Shown piece by piece: positions 1-9,580 of a stretch of 64,000 bases of DNA. This DNA comes from CAWHQZ01 sp963831645 (GTDB lineage Bacteria; Pseudomonadota; Alphaproteobacteria; Rhizobiales; Aestuariivirgaceae). Made by a program: the position numbers and the translations under genes. The stretch is taken from NCBI GenBank assembly GCA_963831645.1, contig CAWHQZ010000026.1, positions 1 through 64,000 on the forward strand, read 5' to 3'. The notes under the pieces are model-generated. The model did no database searches, was not told the origin of the DNA, and saw only the letters and a program-made list of their open reading frames with translations. Within the stretch, counting starts at the first letter, position 1, and each line of letters begins with the position of its first letter.

Positions 1-161
1 CAATAATAAATTCAATGGAGTATGCCGACCTGCCCGTGTAGTGCCAAGCGGGCAGGTGGCCGGGGGAAGCACGGGGGAAGCGGGATATTCAAATTCGGTG
101 CGCGAGCGCCCAGCGGCGAACCTCAGCTATAGTGCGCATGGTTTGATTCAGAGCACGTCCC

Positions 162-681
162 ATGAGCAACGGAGCCGGCAGCTATACGCCGCTCATTCGA
201 CTCCTCGGAGAGATTGGCAAGGCCCAGGATGCCGGCGCGGCTGTTGCAGCCTTGGCCATGGTTTATGTGGGCCTCGATACAATGGCGTTGCTGGCATGTC
301 CGCTTGGCCAGCAGAGCCAAACACGCGCCGATTTCATCGGCTGGGTTGATAAGTACCTCAAGGCCGACACCGCATCGGAATATCAGTACGAGGGTGTCGA
401 TATGTACGCGGCGCGGTGCGCGGTGCTGCACAGCTACGGTAGTGTCGCCGCTCTCCACAGCAGGACTAATCCGCCCCGGAAATTCGGCTACATCGACAAC
501 GGACCGCACAGGAAGGACGACGCTGTACGAACTCGTGCTAATCAGCGTCGCCGTTCTGACCCACGATTTCTCGAAGGCGATGGAGAAATTCGTCAACGAA
601 GTCAGGACCAACCAGGAGCTAAAGCGGCGGGTCGACAGCCGCATAGGTTCGCTATTCTTTACCAATCTCATTCGTCATTAG
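162..681 (+). CDS. Hypothetical protein, frameshifted
   Basis: I do not recognise this family. The first ~115 codons from the ATG at 162 look like real coding sequence, with a hydrophobic stretch near residues 25-45. The frame then degenerates into Arg/Pro-rich translation, while the frame one base on gives sensible sequence (TTLYELVLISVAVLTHDF, KAMEKFVNEVRTNQELKRR) to a stop at 681. The junction lies near 510-530. The joined product is about 172 residues. It could be a pseudogene or a gene with one sequencing indel. No neighbour hints at a role. Confidence 0.5.
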
Positions 682-855
682 CTCCACCAGCAGTACGTTC
701 GTACCTCGCGGAATCTGGAATTGGCACGAATGCGAAGTAACGAGCGGCGCGATTTACGGCTGCTTTCTCGGTGGAAAGCAGACGGTACCGCCGATCACAT
801 GAATAACCGAATCTGACCAAATCCAAGCTCGTTTGGCTTTCACATTGCCAAGCGC

Positions 856-1647
856 TCAACGGGACTTGCGAGCCTTCCAGACCTCCTCGCACGGCCAGCG
901 GCACGCCCACTCGGCTCTCATCCATTGGTAGCTGGTCGTGGCATCCTTGGTCACCTGGACCTCAAGAAGATCCTCGACCTCGAAACCATTAGATCGGAGC
1001 AGGCGGATCCAGTCGCCGTGCGCGAGATGGAACTCTACTGAGCGATTGTCGTCGTCCGGCCAGGTGATGCGGTGCATCCCGAACTGCGGCCTCTTCAGGC
1101 GTTCGTCGGCCGGCCCATCGGCTTCGATGTCCGGCACGGTGAGGTAGGTGAGGAGGGAGTTGGTGAGGAACACGAGCCGGCCGTCAGGCCGCAACAGGCG
1201 TGAGACCTCGGGGATCCACGCATATGGGTCGGCCCATAGCGCGGCGCCGTACTCCGAGATCGCGAAGTGGAAGGCGCCGTCGGGGTAAGGGACCGACTCG
1301 GCATTGCCGAGCAGGAGCGGGAAGTTGAGGCCGTGCTTGGCCTGCAGGCGACGGGCGGTCTCGAGCTGTTTCGGGCTGTTGTCGATGCCAACCACACGCG
1401 CGCCTCGGCGGGCCAGCCAGGCGGACACGTAGGCGGTCCCGCAGCCGAGCTCGATCACGTCGAGCTCTGCGAGGTCGTTCGGCAGGAGATGGAGCTCGGC
1501 CTCCGGGATGCCGAAGATGCCCCAGCGCTCCTCGCCGGGCGCCATCCGCCACGCGCGCTCACCGGACGCCACGAACTCATCCGCCAGCTTGTCCCAGTGC
1601 GCCCGGTTGCGGGCGACGTGCTCGGGCAGTTCAGCTCCGGTCGTCAT
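856..1647 (-). CDS. Class I SAM-dependent methyltransferase
   Basis: A 263-residue Rossmann-fold methyltransferase of the Methyltransf_11 type. Motif I is VIELGCGTAYVSAWLARRG near residues 64-82. The acidic residue that binds the SAM ribose is in VVGIDNSPKQ, and motif post-II is in NAESVPYPDGAFHFAIS. The substrate cannot be told; the closest relatives I know act on small molecules in the cytoplasm. It reads in the same direction as the upstream thu-like operon but is separated from ThuA by about 110 bases, so it is probably a separate unit. The frame is intact and of normal length. Confidence 0.85.
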   Translation of the reverse strand: MTTGAELPEHVARNRAHWDKLADEFVASGERAWRMAPGEERWGIFGIPEAELHLLPNDLAELDVIELGCGTAYVSAWLARRGARVVGIDNSPKQLETARRLQAKHGLNFPLLLGNAESVPYPDGAFHFAISEYGAALWADPYAWIPEVSRLLRPDGRLVFLTNSLLTYLTVPDIEADGPADERLKRPQFGMHRITWPDDDNRSVEFHLAHGDWIRLLRSNGFEVEDLLEVQVTKDATTSYQWMRAEWACRWPCEEVWKARKSR

Positions 1648-1757
1648 CGCCTTCTGCGCTCCTTCTATCCCTGCTCTTCACAGCGTGCCGTGCGCCGGGT
1701 TGGCGAATGTGTGGTCCCCGGCAGACGGCTAGAAACGAATCTTTATGCTCCCGTTGC

Positions 1758-2414
1758 CTACCTCGCCGCCCACAGAAGCCCGCGCGTCAGGATGGTCTTC
1801 ATCTCCGGAACCTCGAACTCCTTGGCTACGTGGCCGAGCGAGGAATAGAACACCCGTCCCTTCCCGTAGCGCCGCTTCCACACGACCGGCATCACCACGC
1901 CTTCGATCCAGTCTCCGTATTCGCCTGAGAACGTGGTGCTCGCCAGCACCTCGTTCGAGGGATCGACGTGCATGTAGTATTGTTCGGAGCGGTAGGGAAA
2001 ATCCTTGATCCCCTTCATGATCGGATCGTCAGGCCTGGTAACGTTGACGGTGTAGTCGACGTACCAGTCCTTGGCCTCGTCGCCGGGATGGGCGACATAC
2101 TGGCCGCCGCACATGAACTGGTAATCGGTGGCGTTGCGGAAGGCATCGCACATGCCGCCGTGATAACCGCCGAGCCCGACGCCCGACTCGATGGCGTTGG
2201 CGAGGTTGGCGACTTCATCCTTCTCGATCGTCGACATGGTGAAGATCGGCACCACCAGGCTCATCTTGGCAATGGCCGGATCGGCGAGTGCCCGGGTGGA
2301 GTTCTCGAGCCGCACCTTGAATCCGTTTTCCTTCAGGACATCGGCGACGATGTGAGCTCCCTGCTCCGGCTCATGCCCTGCCCAGCCGCCCCAAACGATG
2401 ATTGCCTCGCGCAT
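1758..2414 (-). CDS. thuA: ThuA domain protein (trehalose utilization family)
   Basis: A 218-residue ThuA-like protein with a class-I glutamine amidotransferase-like fold. It shows the family features IIVWGGWAGHEP at the N terminus, the GGYHGGMCDAFR segment, and a C-terminal GKGRVFYSSLGHV block. In rhizobia ThuA acts with a Gfo/Idh dehydrogenase (ThuB) in breakdown of imported disaccharides such as trehalose. Here the upstream gene is a Gfo/Idh oxidoreductase and the genes before that are a sugar ABC importer, the same partners. A strong ribosome site (GGGAGGTGA) sits five bases before the ATG. ThuA-like domains also occur in other sugar pathways, so the substrate is inferred. Confidence 0.85.
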   Translation of the reverse strand: MREAIIVWGGWAGHEPEQGAHIVADVLKENGFKVRLENSTRALADPAIAKMSLVVPIFTMSTIEKDEVANLANAIESGVGLGGYHGGMCDAFRNATDYQFMCGGQYVAHPGDEAKDWYVDYTVNVTRPDDPIMKGIKDFPYRSEQYYMHVDPSNEVLASTTFSGEYGDWIEGVVMPVVWKRRYGKGRVFYSSLGHVAKEFEVPEMKTILTRGLLWAAR

Positions 2415-2445
2415 CGGATCACCTCCCGGATGTTGTGGATTGATA

Positions 2446-3546
2446 TCAGTCGAACTCGCCGTTGGCGATCTCGACGGGAATCATCGCCGGCCGCTCCGGC
2501 CGGCTGTCGATGGTGACATGGACGCCGCTGTCCGAGGAGCGTTCGAACGCCGTCATCACCTCGAGCACGTGAAATGCCAGTTCGCCGCTGGCCCGGTGCG
2601 GCCGGTTGGAACGGATGGCATGGGCCATGTCCGCCACGCCGACCATGCGGAAATCCCCGTTGGCGTAGGGATGGATGGTGTGGACGGGCCGCCAGTCGGT
2701 GCTGGTCGCGGTCGCCACCTCGATCTGGCCGCCGAACCAGTTGGGATCGGGCACCGAGAGTGCTCCTTCGCTGCCGTAGATCTCGATCGGCCGGTGGGCG
2801 TGGCGCGCGACGTCGAAACTCATGGCGATGCTGGCGATGGCGCCCGATGCAAATTCGAGCGTGCCGGCGACGTGGGTCTCGACCTCGACCGGAACCCGGG
2901 TGCCGTTCAAGGGCTCGCTGGTGATGAGACGCTCGCCGCGACGGCGGGATGTCATGCCGGCCACCCGTTTCACGGGGCCGAGAAGGTCGACTAGCGCGGT
3001 GATGTAATAGGGGCCCATGTCCAGCATCGGCCCGCCACCCTTGAGATAGTAGAAGCCCGGATTGGGATGCCAGCTTTCGTGCCCCGGCCCCATGAAGAAT
3101 GCGGTTGCGGCAATGGGCTCGCCGATCAGACCTTCGTCGATGACTTTGCGCACGGTCTGATGGGCACCGCCCAGGAAGGTGTCGGGGGCGCAGCCGACGC
3201 GCAAACTGCGCTTCCTCGCCGTCTCGAGCAGCTCTGCTGCGTCACCGACCTCGATGGCCAGCGGCTTCTCGGAATAGACGTGTTTGCCGGCTTCGATCGC
3301 CTGCCGGCTGACGGCGGCGTGGGCGGCCGGCACCGTCAAGTTCACGACGATCTCGATCTCCGGGTCGGAGAGGAGATCGGTGACGCTCCGCGCCTTGACA
3401 CCGAACTCCTTCGCCCGCGCCTCGGCGGCCTGCCTGTGGATGTCGGCAACCCCCCGGACCTCGAGAATCGGAAACACTCTTGCGGTAGCAAGATAGGCGC
3501 CGCTGATCGTGCCGCAGCCGATGACGCCGATGCCGACGGTCTTCAT
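2446..3546 (-). CDS. Gfo/Idh/MocA family oxidoreductase (ThuB-like)
   Basis: An NAD(P)-dependent sugar dehydrogenase of about 366 residues. The N-terminal Rossmann domain has the dinucleotide motif IGVIGCGTISGAYL, the family EKP signature occurs in HVYSEKPLAIEVGDA, and the C-terminal alpha/beta domain follows (GGGPMLDMGPYYITALVDLLG). It lies 13 bases after the permease gene stop and 31 bases before thuA, so all are probably cotranscribed. By analogy with rhizobial ThuB it would oxidise the imported sugar, possibly at C3; this is inference. I chose ATG 3546; a TTG at 3573 in the same frame would add nine residues. Confidence 0.88.
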   Translation of the reverse strand: MKTVGIGVIGCGTISGAYLATARVFPILEVRGVADIHRQAAEARAKEFGVKARSVTDLLSDPEIEIVVNLTVPAAHAAVSRQAIEAGKHVYSEKPLAIEVGDAAELLETARKRSLRVGCAPDTFLGGAHQTVRKVIDEGLIGEPIAATAFFMGPGHESWHPNPGFYYLKGGGPMLDMGPYYITALVDLLGPVKRVAGMTSRRRGERLITSEPLNGTRVPVEVETHVAGTLEFASGAIASIAMSFDVARHAHRPIEIYGSEGALSVPDPNWFGGQIEVATATSTDWRPVHTIHPYANGDFRMVGVADMAHAIRSNRPHRASGELAFHVLEVMTAFERSSDSGVHVTIDSRPERPAMIPVEIANGEFD

Positions 3547-3559
3547 TGCCGCCGACGGC

Positions 3560-4385
3560 TTATTTCGAGCCAAAAGAGAAGCCCTCCACGATCTTGTCCT
3601 GGGCCGCCACGAAAATGAGGATCAGCGGAATCGCCGACAGCAGGATGCCGGCGGCCATCGCCGGCCAGTTGGTCGAATACTGTGCGACAAAGCTGGTCGC
3701 CAGCCCCGCCGGCAGGGTGAAAAGCTTCTGGCTGGGCAGCAGGAAGGCGGCGAGAAGATACTCGTTCCAGATGTTGAAGGTATTGAAGACCGCCACCACG
3801 AGCAGGCCGGGCCGGATGAGGGGCATCATCACGTGCCAGATGAGGAGGGCGGTATTGCAGCCATCGATGCGCGCAGCGTCCTCGAGATCGGCGGGTATCG
3901 AGCGGAAATAGCTTCGCAGCACCAGAATCGATATGCCGAGGCCGGCCGCGGTGTAGGCGAGGATCAGCGACAGCAGCGTGCCGCCGAGGCCTGTCTTGGC
4001 CAGCAGCACGTAGAGCGGCAGGAGGATCAGGAAGATCGGGATGACTTCGCCGAAGAGATAGGCGACGAACAGCAGGCGGTTGCCCGCGAAGTCGAGCCGC
4101 GCCAGAGCGTAGGCCGCCATCGTCGACAGCAGGAGGATCACGAACACCGAGCTCGAGGTCACGATCAGGCTGTTCCACGCGAAGCGGAGAAACGCCGGGT
4201 CGGTGAGGATCGAGACGTAGTTGTCGAACCGGAGCGCCGACGGCGGGCCGAACGGGCGAGCCGCATGTTCGCCTTGGGTCTTCATCGAAACGAATAACAG
4301 CCAGACGACCGGCCCGATGGTAGCCAGCGCCAGCGCCAGCGCGAACGCCGGGCCTGCCGCGCGTCGAGTGATCCGAGCTCATCAT
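3560..4385 (-). CDS. Carbohydrate ABC transporter permease, MalG type (frameshift near N terminus)
   Basis: The second inner-membrane permease of a sugar importer. From 4285 on the frame is clean and shows several hydrophobic segments plus the EAA loop that docks the ATPase (DLEDAARIDGCNTALLIWHV). The first transmembrane helix (PAFALALALATIGPVVWLL) lies upstream in this frame but has no start codon there. An ATG at 4385 overlaps the stop of the preceding permease gene (ATGA), so the true start is probably 4385 with one indel near 4335-4350. The ThuG-like position between the other permease and the oxidoreductase supports import of a disaccharide or polyol. Confidence 0.8.
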
Positions 4386-5289
4386 GTGTATTCGAGCCGG
4401 GTTCGCGCGACCCGCACGATGGGCCAGATGACGATCGACAGCACCACCGCGAGAAGCACCACGGTGATCGCGCTTGCCGAGTCCGAACCGGCCGGCCCGG
4501 AAGCCGATCTCGATCGCGTAGAAGTCCCAGCAGCTCGGTGCTGCCCGCCGGTCCGCCATTCGTCAGGATCGACACGAAGCCCAGCACGTGTCCGAAAGAT
4601 CCGGAAATGACGAGGATGAACGATACCAGGAACTGCTCGCGGAGCATGGGAAGCGTGACATGACGCAGTTCGTCGCGCAGGCGGTTGGAGCCCAGTCGGA
4701 GCACGTCGTAGTACTCCCCGGGGATGCCCGACATTCCGGCCAGGAAAATCAGGGTGTGGAGACCGAAGTAGTACCAGTTCGACGCCAGGATGACCGCGCC
4801 CAGCGCCGTAGCCGATGAACCGAGCCATGCAATCCTGACCTCCCCCGGCAGAATGAGCGAAAGGGCTGCGTTGAGAATGCCTCGTTGCGGATGATAGATC
4901 ATCAGCCACAGGAGGCCTGCAGCACCGATCGACAGTACCTGCGGAAACAATACCAGCGAGCGCAGGAAGCGCGTCTGCTGACGCCGCTTGAAGAGGATGA
5001 CCGCCACGAAGAAGGCGAGCGGAACCTGGGTGATCAGCGTCAGGCCGGCCAGCGCGACGTTGATCCACAATGCGTGCCAGAAACGCGATGACGCCGCCAG
5101 TTCCTGGAAATTGCCGATCCCGATGAAGGCCGAATCGGAGAGGCCGTCCCAGTTGCGGAACGCGAACCACAGGCTGATCGCGGCCGGAAGAAGGAAGAAA
5201 AAGGCGAGGACCGCGAGCGCCGGCAGGTTCAGGAGCCCGGCCGTGGCGAATGCCCGCTGGCCGGGGCTCCTGACGCGGCGCCCGGTCAA
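4382..5289 (-). CDS. Carbohydrate ABC transporter permease, MalF type (two frameshifts)
   Basis: The first permease of the importer, with transmembrane helices from LPALAVLAFFFLLPAAISLW onward and the EAA-like loop GEYYDVLRLGSNRLRDELRH. After TNGGPAGSTELLG the reading moves to the next frame (FYAIEIGFRAGRFG) and then to the third (SASAITVVLLAVVLSIVIW), which ends at 4382. This restores the family pattern, so two single-base indels near 4520-4530 and 4480-4490 are likely. The apparent start is TTG at 5289, 8 bases after the binding-protein gene, with no clear ribosome site. It overlaps the next permease by ATGA. Confidence 0.78.
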
Positions 5290-5297
5290 TGAAGCAA

Positions 5298-6612
5298 TCA
5301 GGGACGCGCAGCTTTCTCGAGCCGTGCAGCTGCCTCCTCAGGTGTCACGTCGCCCTCCCCAAGCGGCTGTGACAGGTTCAGCATCTCTTCGGCCGGGGGC
5401 GGCGGAAGCAGCCAGTCCCACCACTGATAGGTATGTTCCGCCTTGGCGAGAAACTCAGCCAGGCGGGCCACCTTCTCGTTGGCCTCGCCGGATTTGATGA
5501 CATCCTCGAGCACGCCCTTGATGGTGGACATGCTTTTGGTCTCGATCATGAACCGGCGGGCGGTATCCGGCGCGCTGAACCCGGAAAGAAATTCTCCGGC
5601 CGCTTTGGGATTTTTCGAGGAGTTCGACACGAAGAGCGCATCGATGCCGGCCATCACGTCGCCCTGGCTGTCGGGAGCGCCGCCCTCGATGCTCGGGAAG
5701 TCGAACAGATCGTACTCGAAACCGGGCGGCGCCTGCTCCTCGGTGATGGAAATGAGCCACGGCCCCATATAGATCATGGCGGCATTTCCCTGACTGAACT
5801 GGGCGTAAATCTCGGACTCGGCCATGCCATTGAAGCCCGCGGGAAACGCCTTTCGCTTGACCAGGTCCTGGACGAAATGCCCGGCCTTGACGAAGCTGTC
5901 GTCCTTGAACGATGCACCGTCCTTGGCGAAAATCGCATTGTCGAGCGCTTTCGTCCCGCCGTAGCGGTTCTGGGCTGCCCAGTAGAAGAACATGAACGGC
6001 CACTTTGCCGAGTTTGCCATGGCGATCGGTGTAATGCCGGCTGCCAGGAGCCGATCGATGGCGGTGTTGAATTCGACGAGCGTCGGGCGGCCGGGGTCGG
6101 CCCACGTTTTCGGATCCACGCCCGCCTTCGCGAACAGGGCCTTGTTGTAATAGACGGCACTCGGGGCGAGGTAGAGCGGGATGCAGATCATCTCCTCGCC
6201 GTCGCTGCAGCCACGTCTGCCCGCCTCCGAGTAGTCGGAAACCGGCAGGATGTCGTTGAGACCACGGATCTTCCCCTGGCGATGATTGATCGTCGTGAAC
6301 TCGCCGGGATTGAAAAACCAGATGTCGGGTTCCGTGCCGGCCAGCAGGGCGGCGCGGATCTTGGTCTTCATGGTCTCGGTATCGAACTGTTCGTAGGTGA
6401 CGCGGATGTCGGGGTGGGTCTTGTGGAAGTCGTCGATGTAGCTCTTCCAGAATTTCGTGTAGGAGTTCGGAGACCGGATTGTTCCACATGACCAGTTCGA
6501 CCGGTTCGGCCCGGGACACCGCGGCTCCGGTGGTGATGGCAAGCCAGGTGGTGGCCGCTACAAGTGCCGCCCTGGCGGCGGCGTGAAGGATTTTGCGACG
6601 ATGTGATTTCAT
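5298..6612 (-). CDS. Sugar ABC transporter substrate-binding protein (one frameshift)
   Basis: A family-1 extracellular solute-binding protein of about 437 residues. The start is ATG 6612 with a strong GGGAGGA ribosome site. A Sec signal peptide follows (ARAALVAATTWLAITTGAA, cleavage near SRAEP), then EPVELVMWNN. Near 6478 the frame changes by one base to KFWKSYIDDFHKTHPDIRVT and runs cleanly to the stop at 5298. Hinge and ligand regions typical of the family are present (GTEPDIWFFNPGEF, NAAMIYMGPWLIS). It is first in the thu-like operon, so it probably sets the substrate range. Trehalose-like sugars are the inference; no residue proves it. Confidence 0.83.
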
Positions 6613-6750
6613 TTGCTTCCTCCCTACGCTTTTTTGTCGACCATCGACCGTAGCATTCGGTTGCCGGCGGCTTCAATGGTCGAGCTCGCTAAACAACCCT
6701 GACCTGCACAAAGTGCCACCGGGTCCAGTTCGAACCAGGGAAGAGAACGC

Positions 6751-7150
6751 ATGGCCATCGATCCTGCCGGGAAGGTTCCATTGGGCCGCACAGGCATACA
6801 GCAGGATCTGTTTCGGCATGGCGCCGCTCGGCAACATGCCCGACACCTATGGCCATGCCGTCGATGCCGAGAGGGCGAGAGCGACGGTGCGCGAAGTTTT
6901 CGCAAGCCCGGTCAATTTTCTCGACACATCGCGCAACTACGGCTTCGGGCGCAGCGAGGAGCGGGTCTGGCCAAGGGCTCATGCACATCCGCGTTACGTC
7001 TATCAGGATGCAACGCGTGGAATGCTGAAGCCGATCCGCAAAATCGAGCAGCTGTGCGCCAGATTCGGCGTGCCGCCGGGAGCGGCTGCGCTGCCTACCT
7101 ACCGGCCACGATAGCCGGCCTGCGCGCCGAGGGCCGCGGTTACAACGTGG
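6751..7150 (+). pseudogene. Aldo/keto reductase remnant
   Basis: Pieces of an aldo/keto reductase (pyridoxal or aldose dehydrogenase subfamily). The start MAIDPAGKVPLGRTGIQ is followed after a one-base shift by RICFGMAPLGNMPDTYGH and NFLDTSRNYGFGRSEERV, which contains the catalytic Asp and Tyr (LDTSRNYG). The sequence then jumps to a late segment (PIRKIEQLCARFGVPPGAAAL), so some 150 central residues with the catalytic Lys and His are missing, and the C terminus is lost. The gene cannot make an enzyme. It lies divergent from the thu-like operon, where such a reductase would fit the sugar theme. Confidence 0.75.
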
Positions 7151-7260
7151 TTACATCCAGAGGTTGAGGAACTGGATTTTCCTGAATCAACTGAATCTCG
7201 GTGCGGGCTGACGGCGCGGGCCTACTTGCGCGTTTCGAATTTGGCCGCTCCGCGTTTTTG

Positions 7261-7430
7261 GTGACCAATTTTGCCAACAGTTTGACGTGGGTGATCAAAA
7301 ATGTCACAAAGTACGTGAAACGGGGCAGCTTCGGCCTTCCAGTGATTGAATCTGCTAGGCTTGTGACCAGCTTTGGCCAGTTGGACCGTAAGTGACCGAA
7401 ACTGGCAACGCAGTGACCGGATTCGGCAGA
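7261..7430 (+). repeat. Four GTGACC-type direct repeats upstream of fic
   Basis: An 18-base motif recurs on the same strand with consensus GTGACCRRNNTTNGGCMA. Copies start at 7261 (GTGACCAATTTTGCCAAC), 7363 (GTGACCAGCTTTGGCCAG), 7392 (GTGACCGAAACTGGCAAC) and 7413 (GTGACCGGATTCGGCAGA). The last three are 29 and 21 bases apart and the final copy runs into the fic start codon. They may be operator sites or a decayed tandem repeat. They are too few and too degenerate for a CRISPR array. Confidence 0.5.
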
Positions 7431-9046
7431 TGACCGAGAGCGGTGAGGGATTTGGGCAGCCGGTGGCAGAGTTCAGGGGCGCGCGCCTCCCTAAGCCCGC
7501 AATCCTGGCTGGCTATAGCGCTCTGATCGACCGCTACGACCTTCAAATTCCTCTACCACGGCGGCTTGCTGCAATCGGGAGGCGCCGCAATCCAGTCTCC
7601 TCCGATAGATGGCAGCTGATCACGAACAGACAAGCCGTGCCGGCGACTTTGGGCGATCAGCTTGAATTTGCGCTCAAGCATGAGGGCGTGAACCTGTCTG
7701 TCCTGAGCGCCTTGTTTCGTGTTGTGCCGAAGGAAGAATTCGAGGCGTGGATACGCGCCGCCCCAGGTGGCGCCAGCACGCGTCGGGTTTGGTTCATCTA
7801 CGAGTGGATGACGGAGCAATTGCTCGACGTTCCCCCCGTACCGAAGATTCGAGCGGTGCCGGTCATTGACCGGGATAAGCAGTTTGGCTTGGAGGGGGGC
7901 AATCGCTCCGCGCGCCATAGCGTCATCGACAATCTCCCTGGCACGCGGGAGTTTTGCCCGCTCGTCTGGAGAACCCCGCAGCTCGATGCTTTCGAAGCGA
8001 AGGGCTTTGACCAGCTCGCGCGCGAGGTTGTTGGGCGAACCCATCCCGACGTGATTGCAAGAGCCGCTGCGTTTCTTCTTCTTGATGACAGCAGGAAGTC
8101 CTTCTTCATTGAGAACGAGCGGCCGACAGCGAAGCTTGTCGCGCGGTGGGCGCAGGCAATCTCAGAAGCGGGATCGCGACCTCTATCGATCGACGAGCTT
8201 GAGCGCCTTCAAAGGATCGTCCTCGCCGATGCAAGGTTCGTCAAGCCGGGCCTTCGCAAGATCGGCGGATTCATCGGCCAGCATGATCGGCGCACCCGTG
8301 ATCCCTTGCCGGTACACATAAGCGCACGTTGGGGCGATCTGCCAAGCCTGATGCACGGGTTGGCGGCCTATTCCGATCGCGCGAAAGTCAATATCGTGGA
8401 TGCTGTCACGACAGCCGCTGCGCTCGCATTCGGCTTCGTCTACATTCATCCCTTTGAAGATGGAAATGGCCGCGTTCATCGCTGGCTTTTCCATCACATC
8501 CTGAGCGGGGCAGGGTACAATCCGCCGGGCGTCGTGTTTCCAATCAGCTCGACGATCTACAGGCGGATGGACGAGTACAAGCGCGTGCTGGAATCGTACT
8601 CGCAGCCATTACTGGAATTCATCGATTGGCGGCCGACACCGGATCACAACGTCGAAGTGGTAAACGACACGGCCGATTATTACAGGTACTTCGACGCCAC
8701 GGCTCATGCGGAGTTTTTGTATGAGTGTGTGCAGCAGACAGTGGAACGCGACCTGCCCGATGAAGTGGCGTATTTGGAGGCCTATGATCGTTTTTCGCAG
8801 CAGGTCCTGAGGATCGTCGACATGCCCAATAGCATGGTCGACCTGCTGCACCGCTTCCTGAAGCAAAACGAGGGCAGGCTCTCGAAGAGGGCAAGGACCA
8901 AGGAGTTCGCGCTTCTTACAGACGAAGAAGTCGAAACGATCGAAGCCGCCTACGCCAAGGCGTTCGTGGGCGCGAATTTGCTGCCCGCGGAGGCTGAAGA
9001 TGGCGTTGGCGACGCCGGCGACGTCACTGGGGAAGAAACAGCCTAA
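7430..9046 (+). CDS. Fic family protein, probable class II (self-inhibited) AMP-transferase
   Basis: A Fic-domain protein that would transfer AMP (or another nucleotide part) from a nucleotide to a target protein. The catalytic motif HPFEDGNGRVHR, with its catalytic His, is at residues 340-351 counting from ATG 7430. About 110 residues earlier is SFFIENE, matching the inhibitory (S/T)xxxE(G/N) motif, placed N-terminal to the Fic core as in class II proteins that need no separate antitoxin. The C-terminal ~100 residues are helical and could bind DNA or target; I see no named domain there. An in-frame ATG at 7373 would add 19 residues; I prefer 7430. No Fic partner gene is adjacent. Confidence 0.88.
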   Translation: MTESGEGFGQPVAEFRGARLPKPAILAGYSALIDRYDLQIPLPRRLAAIGRRRNPVSSDRWQLITNRQAVPATLGDQLEFALKHEGVNLSVLSALFRVVPKEEFEAWIRAAPGGASTRRVWFIYEWMTEQLLDVPPVPKIRAVPVIDRDKQFGLEGGNRSARHSVIDNLPGTREFCPLVWRTPQLDAFEAKGFDQLAREVVGRTHPDVIARAAAFLLLDDSRKSFFIENERPTAKLVARWAQAISEAGSRPLSIDELERLQRIVLADARFVKPGLRKIGGFIGQHDRRTRDPLPVHISARWGDLPSLMHGLAAYSDRAKVNIVDAVTTAAALAFGFVYIHPFEDGNGRVHRWLFHHILSGAGYNPPGVVFPISSTIYRRMDEYKRVLESYSQPLLEFIDWRPTPDHNVEVVNDTADYYRYFDATAHAEFLYECVQQTVERDLPDEVAYLEAYDRFSQQVLRIVDMPNSMVDLLHRFLKQNEGRLSKRARTKEFALLTDEEVETIEAAYAKAFVGANLLPAEAEDGVGDAGDVTGEETA

Positions 9047-9349
9047 TCTCGACTACTGTGGTTTCTAGGCGCGGGGCAAGCTCACTGTCTCTTCATTGAC
9101 AATCTGAAGCTGAACCAGCGCATGATCATCGACGGCCTCGACGCGATGAAGCCGAGGCACGATCATTCCGATGTCGATGAAGGAGCGATGCGGTTGCCCC
9201 CTTATCGACCTGTGTCTGTCTTCGCAGTCCGAATAGCCGGAGGCGGCCGAGTGCGTTGGTAGTGTGGCGATTGCAGGCGGTAAAAGTATGCAGTACTTGG
9301 CTGGAGTGCTAATGCGGAACTCACTCGCTTACCGTGCGGGACAAATCAT
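9047..9349. other. Intergenic region without recognised gene
   Basis: About 300 bases between the Fic gene and the DUF2905 gene. One frame reads FIDNLKLNQRMIIDGLDAM without a start, which could be a remnant of a lost gene, but I cannot assign it. No hairpin, tRNA or repeat was found here. Confidence 0.4.
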
Positions 9350-9580
9350 ATGACCACGTTCCTGCTCACGACTGCCTGCATCATGCTGGCGCTGGGGCTT
9401 GTGTCGTATGTTTCCAGCAGGCGCTCAAACCACCAAAGTGACGAGGCCTCAGCGCTATCCCTGCTGCCGGGAGACATAAAGTACAAGAGTCCGAACGGCA
9501 AATTCGTCTTCTACTTTCCCATCATGACGTCGATCGTCGTCAGCGCCATCCTCACTTTGGTCCTATACTTCTTGCGGTAG
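9350..9580 (+). CDS. DUF2905 small membrane protein
   Basis: A 76-residue inner-membrane protein with two transmembrane helices (LLTTACIMLALGLVSYV near residues 5-21 and IMTSIVVSAILTLVLYFL near 58-75). The loop LLPGDIKYKSPNGKFVFYFP carries the LPGDI and FYFP residues typical of DUF2905. The family's function is unknown. The insert between helix 1 and LPGDI (SSRRSNHQSDEASA) is longer and more polar than usual. Its 3' end overlaps the end of the truncated carboxypeptidase frame on the other strand. Confidence 0.7.
   Translation: MTTFLLTTACIMLALGLVSYVSSRRSNHQSDEASALSLLPGDIKYKSPNGKFVFYFPIMTSIVVSAILTLVLYFLR

Noticed and set aside
3509..4297. + strand open frame of 262 codons opposite the MalG-type permease
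   Set aside because: Glu/Arg/Gln-rich translation antisense to a membrane protein; no motif, no ribosome site.
7261..7430. Possible CRISPR array from the four direct repeats
   Set aside because: Repeats are short, degenerate and unevenly spaced, and no cas gene is near.
9047..9349. Short peptide-like stretch FIDNLKLNQRMIIDGLDAM
   Set aside because: No start codon and no recognisable family; not enough to call a gene remnant.
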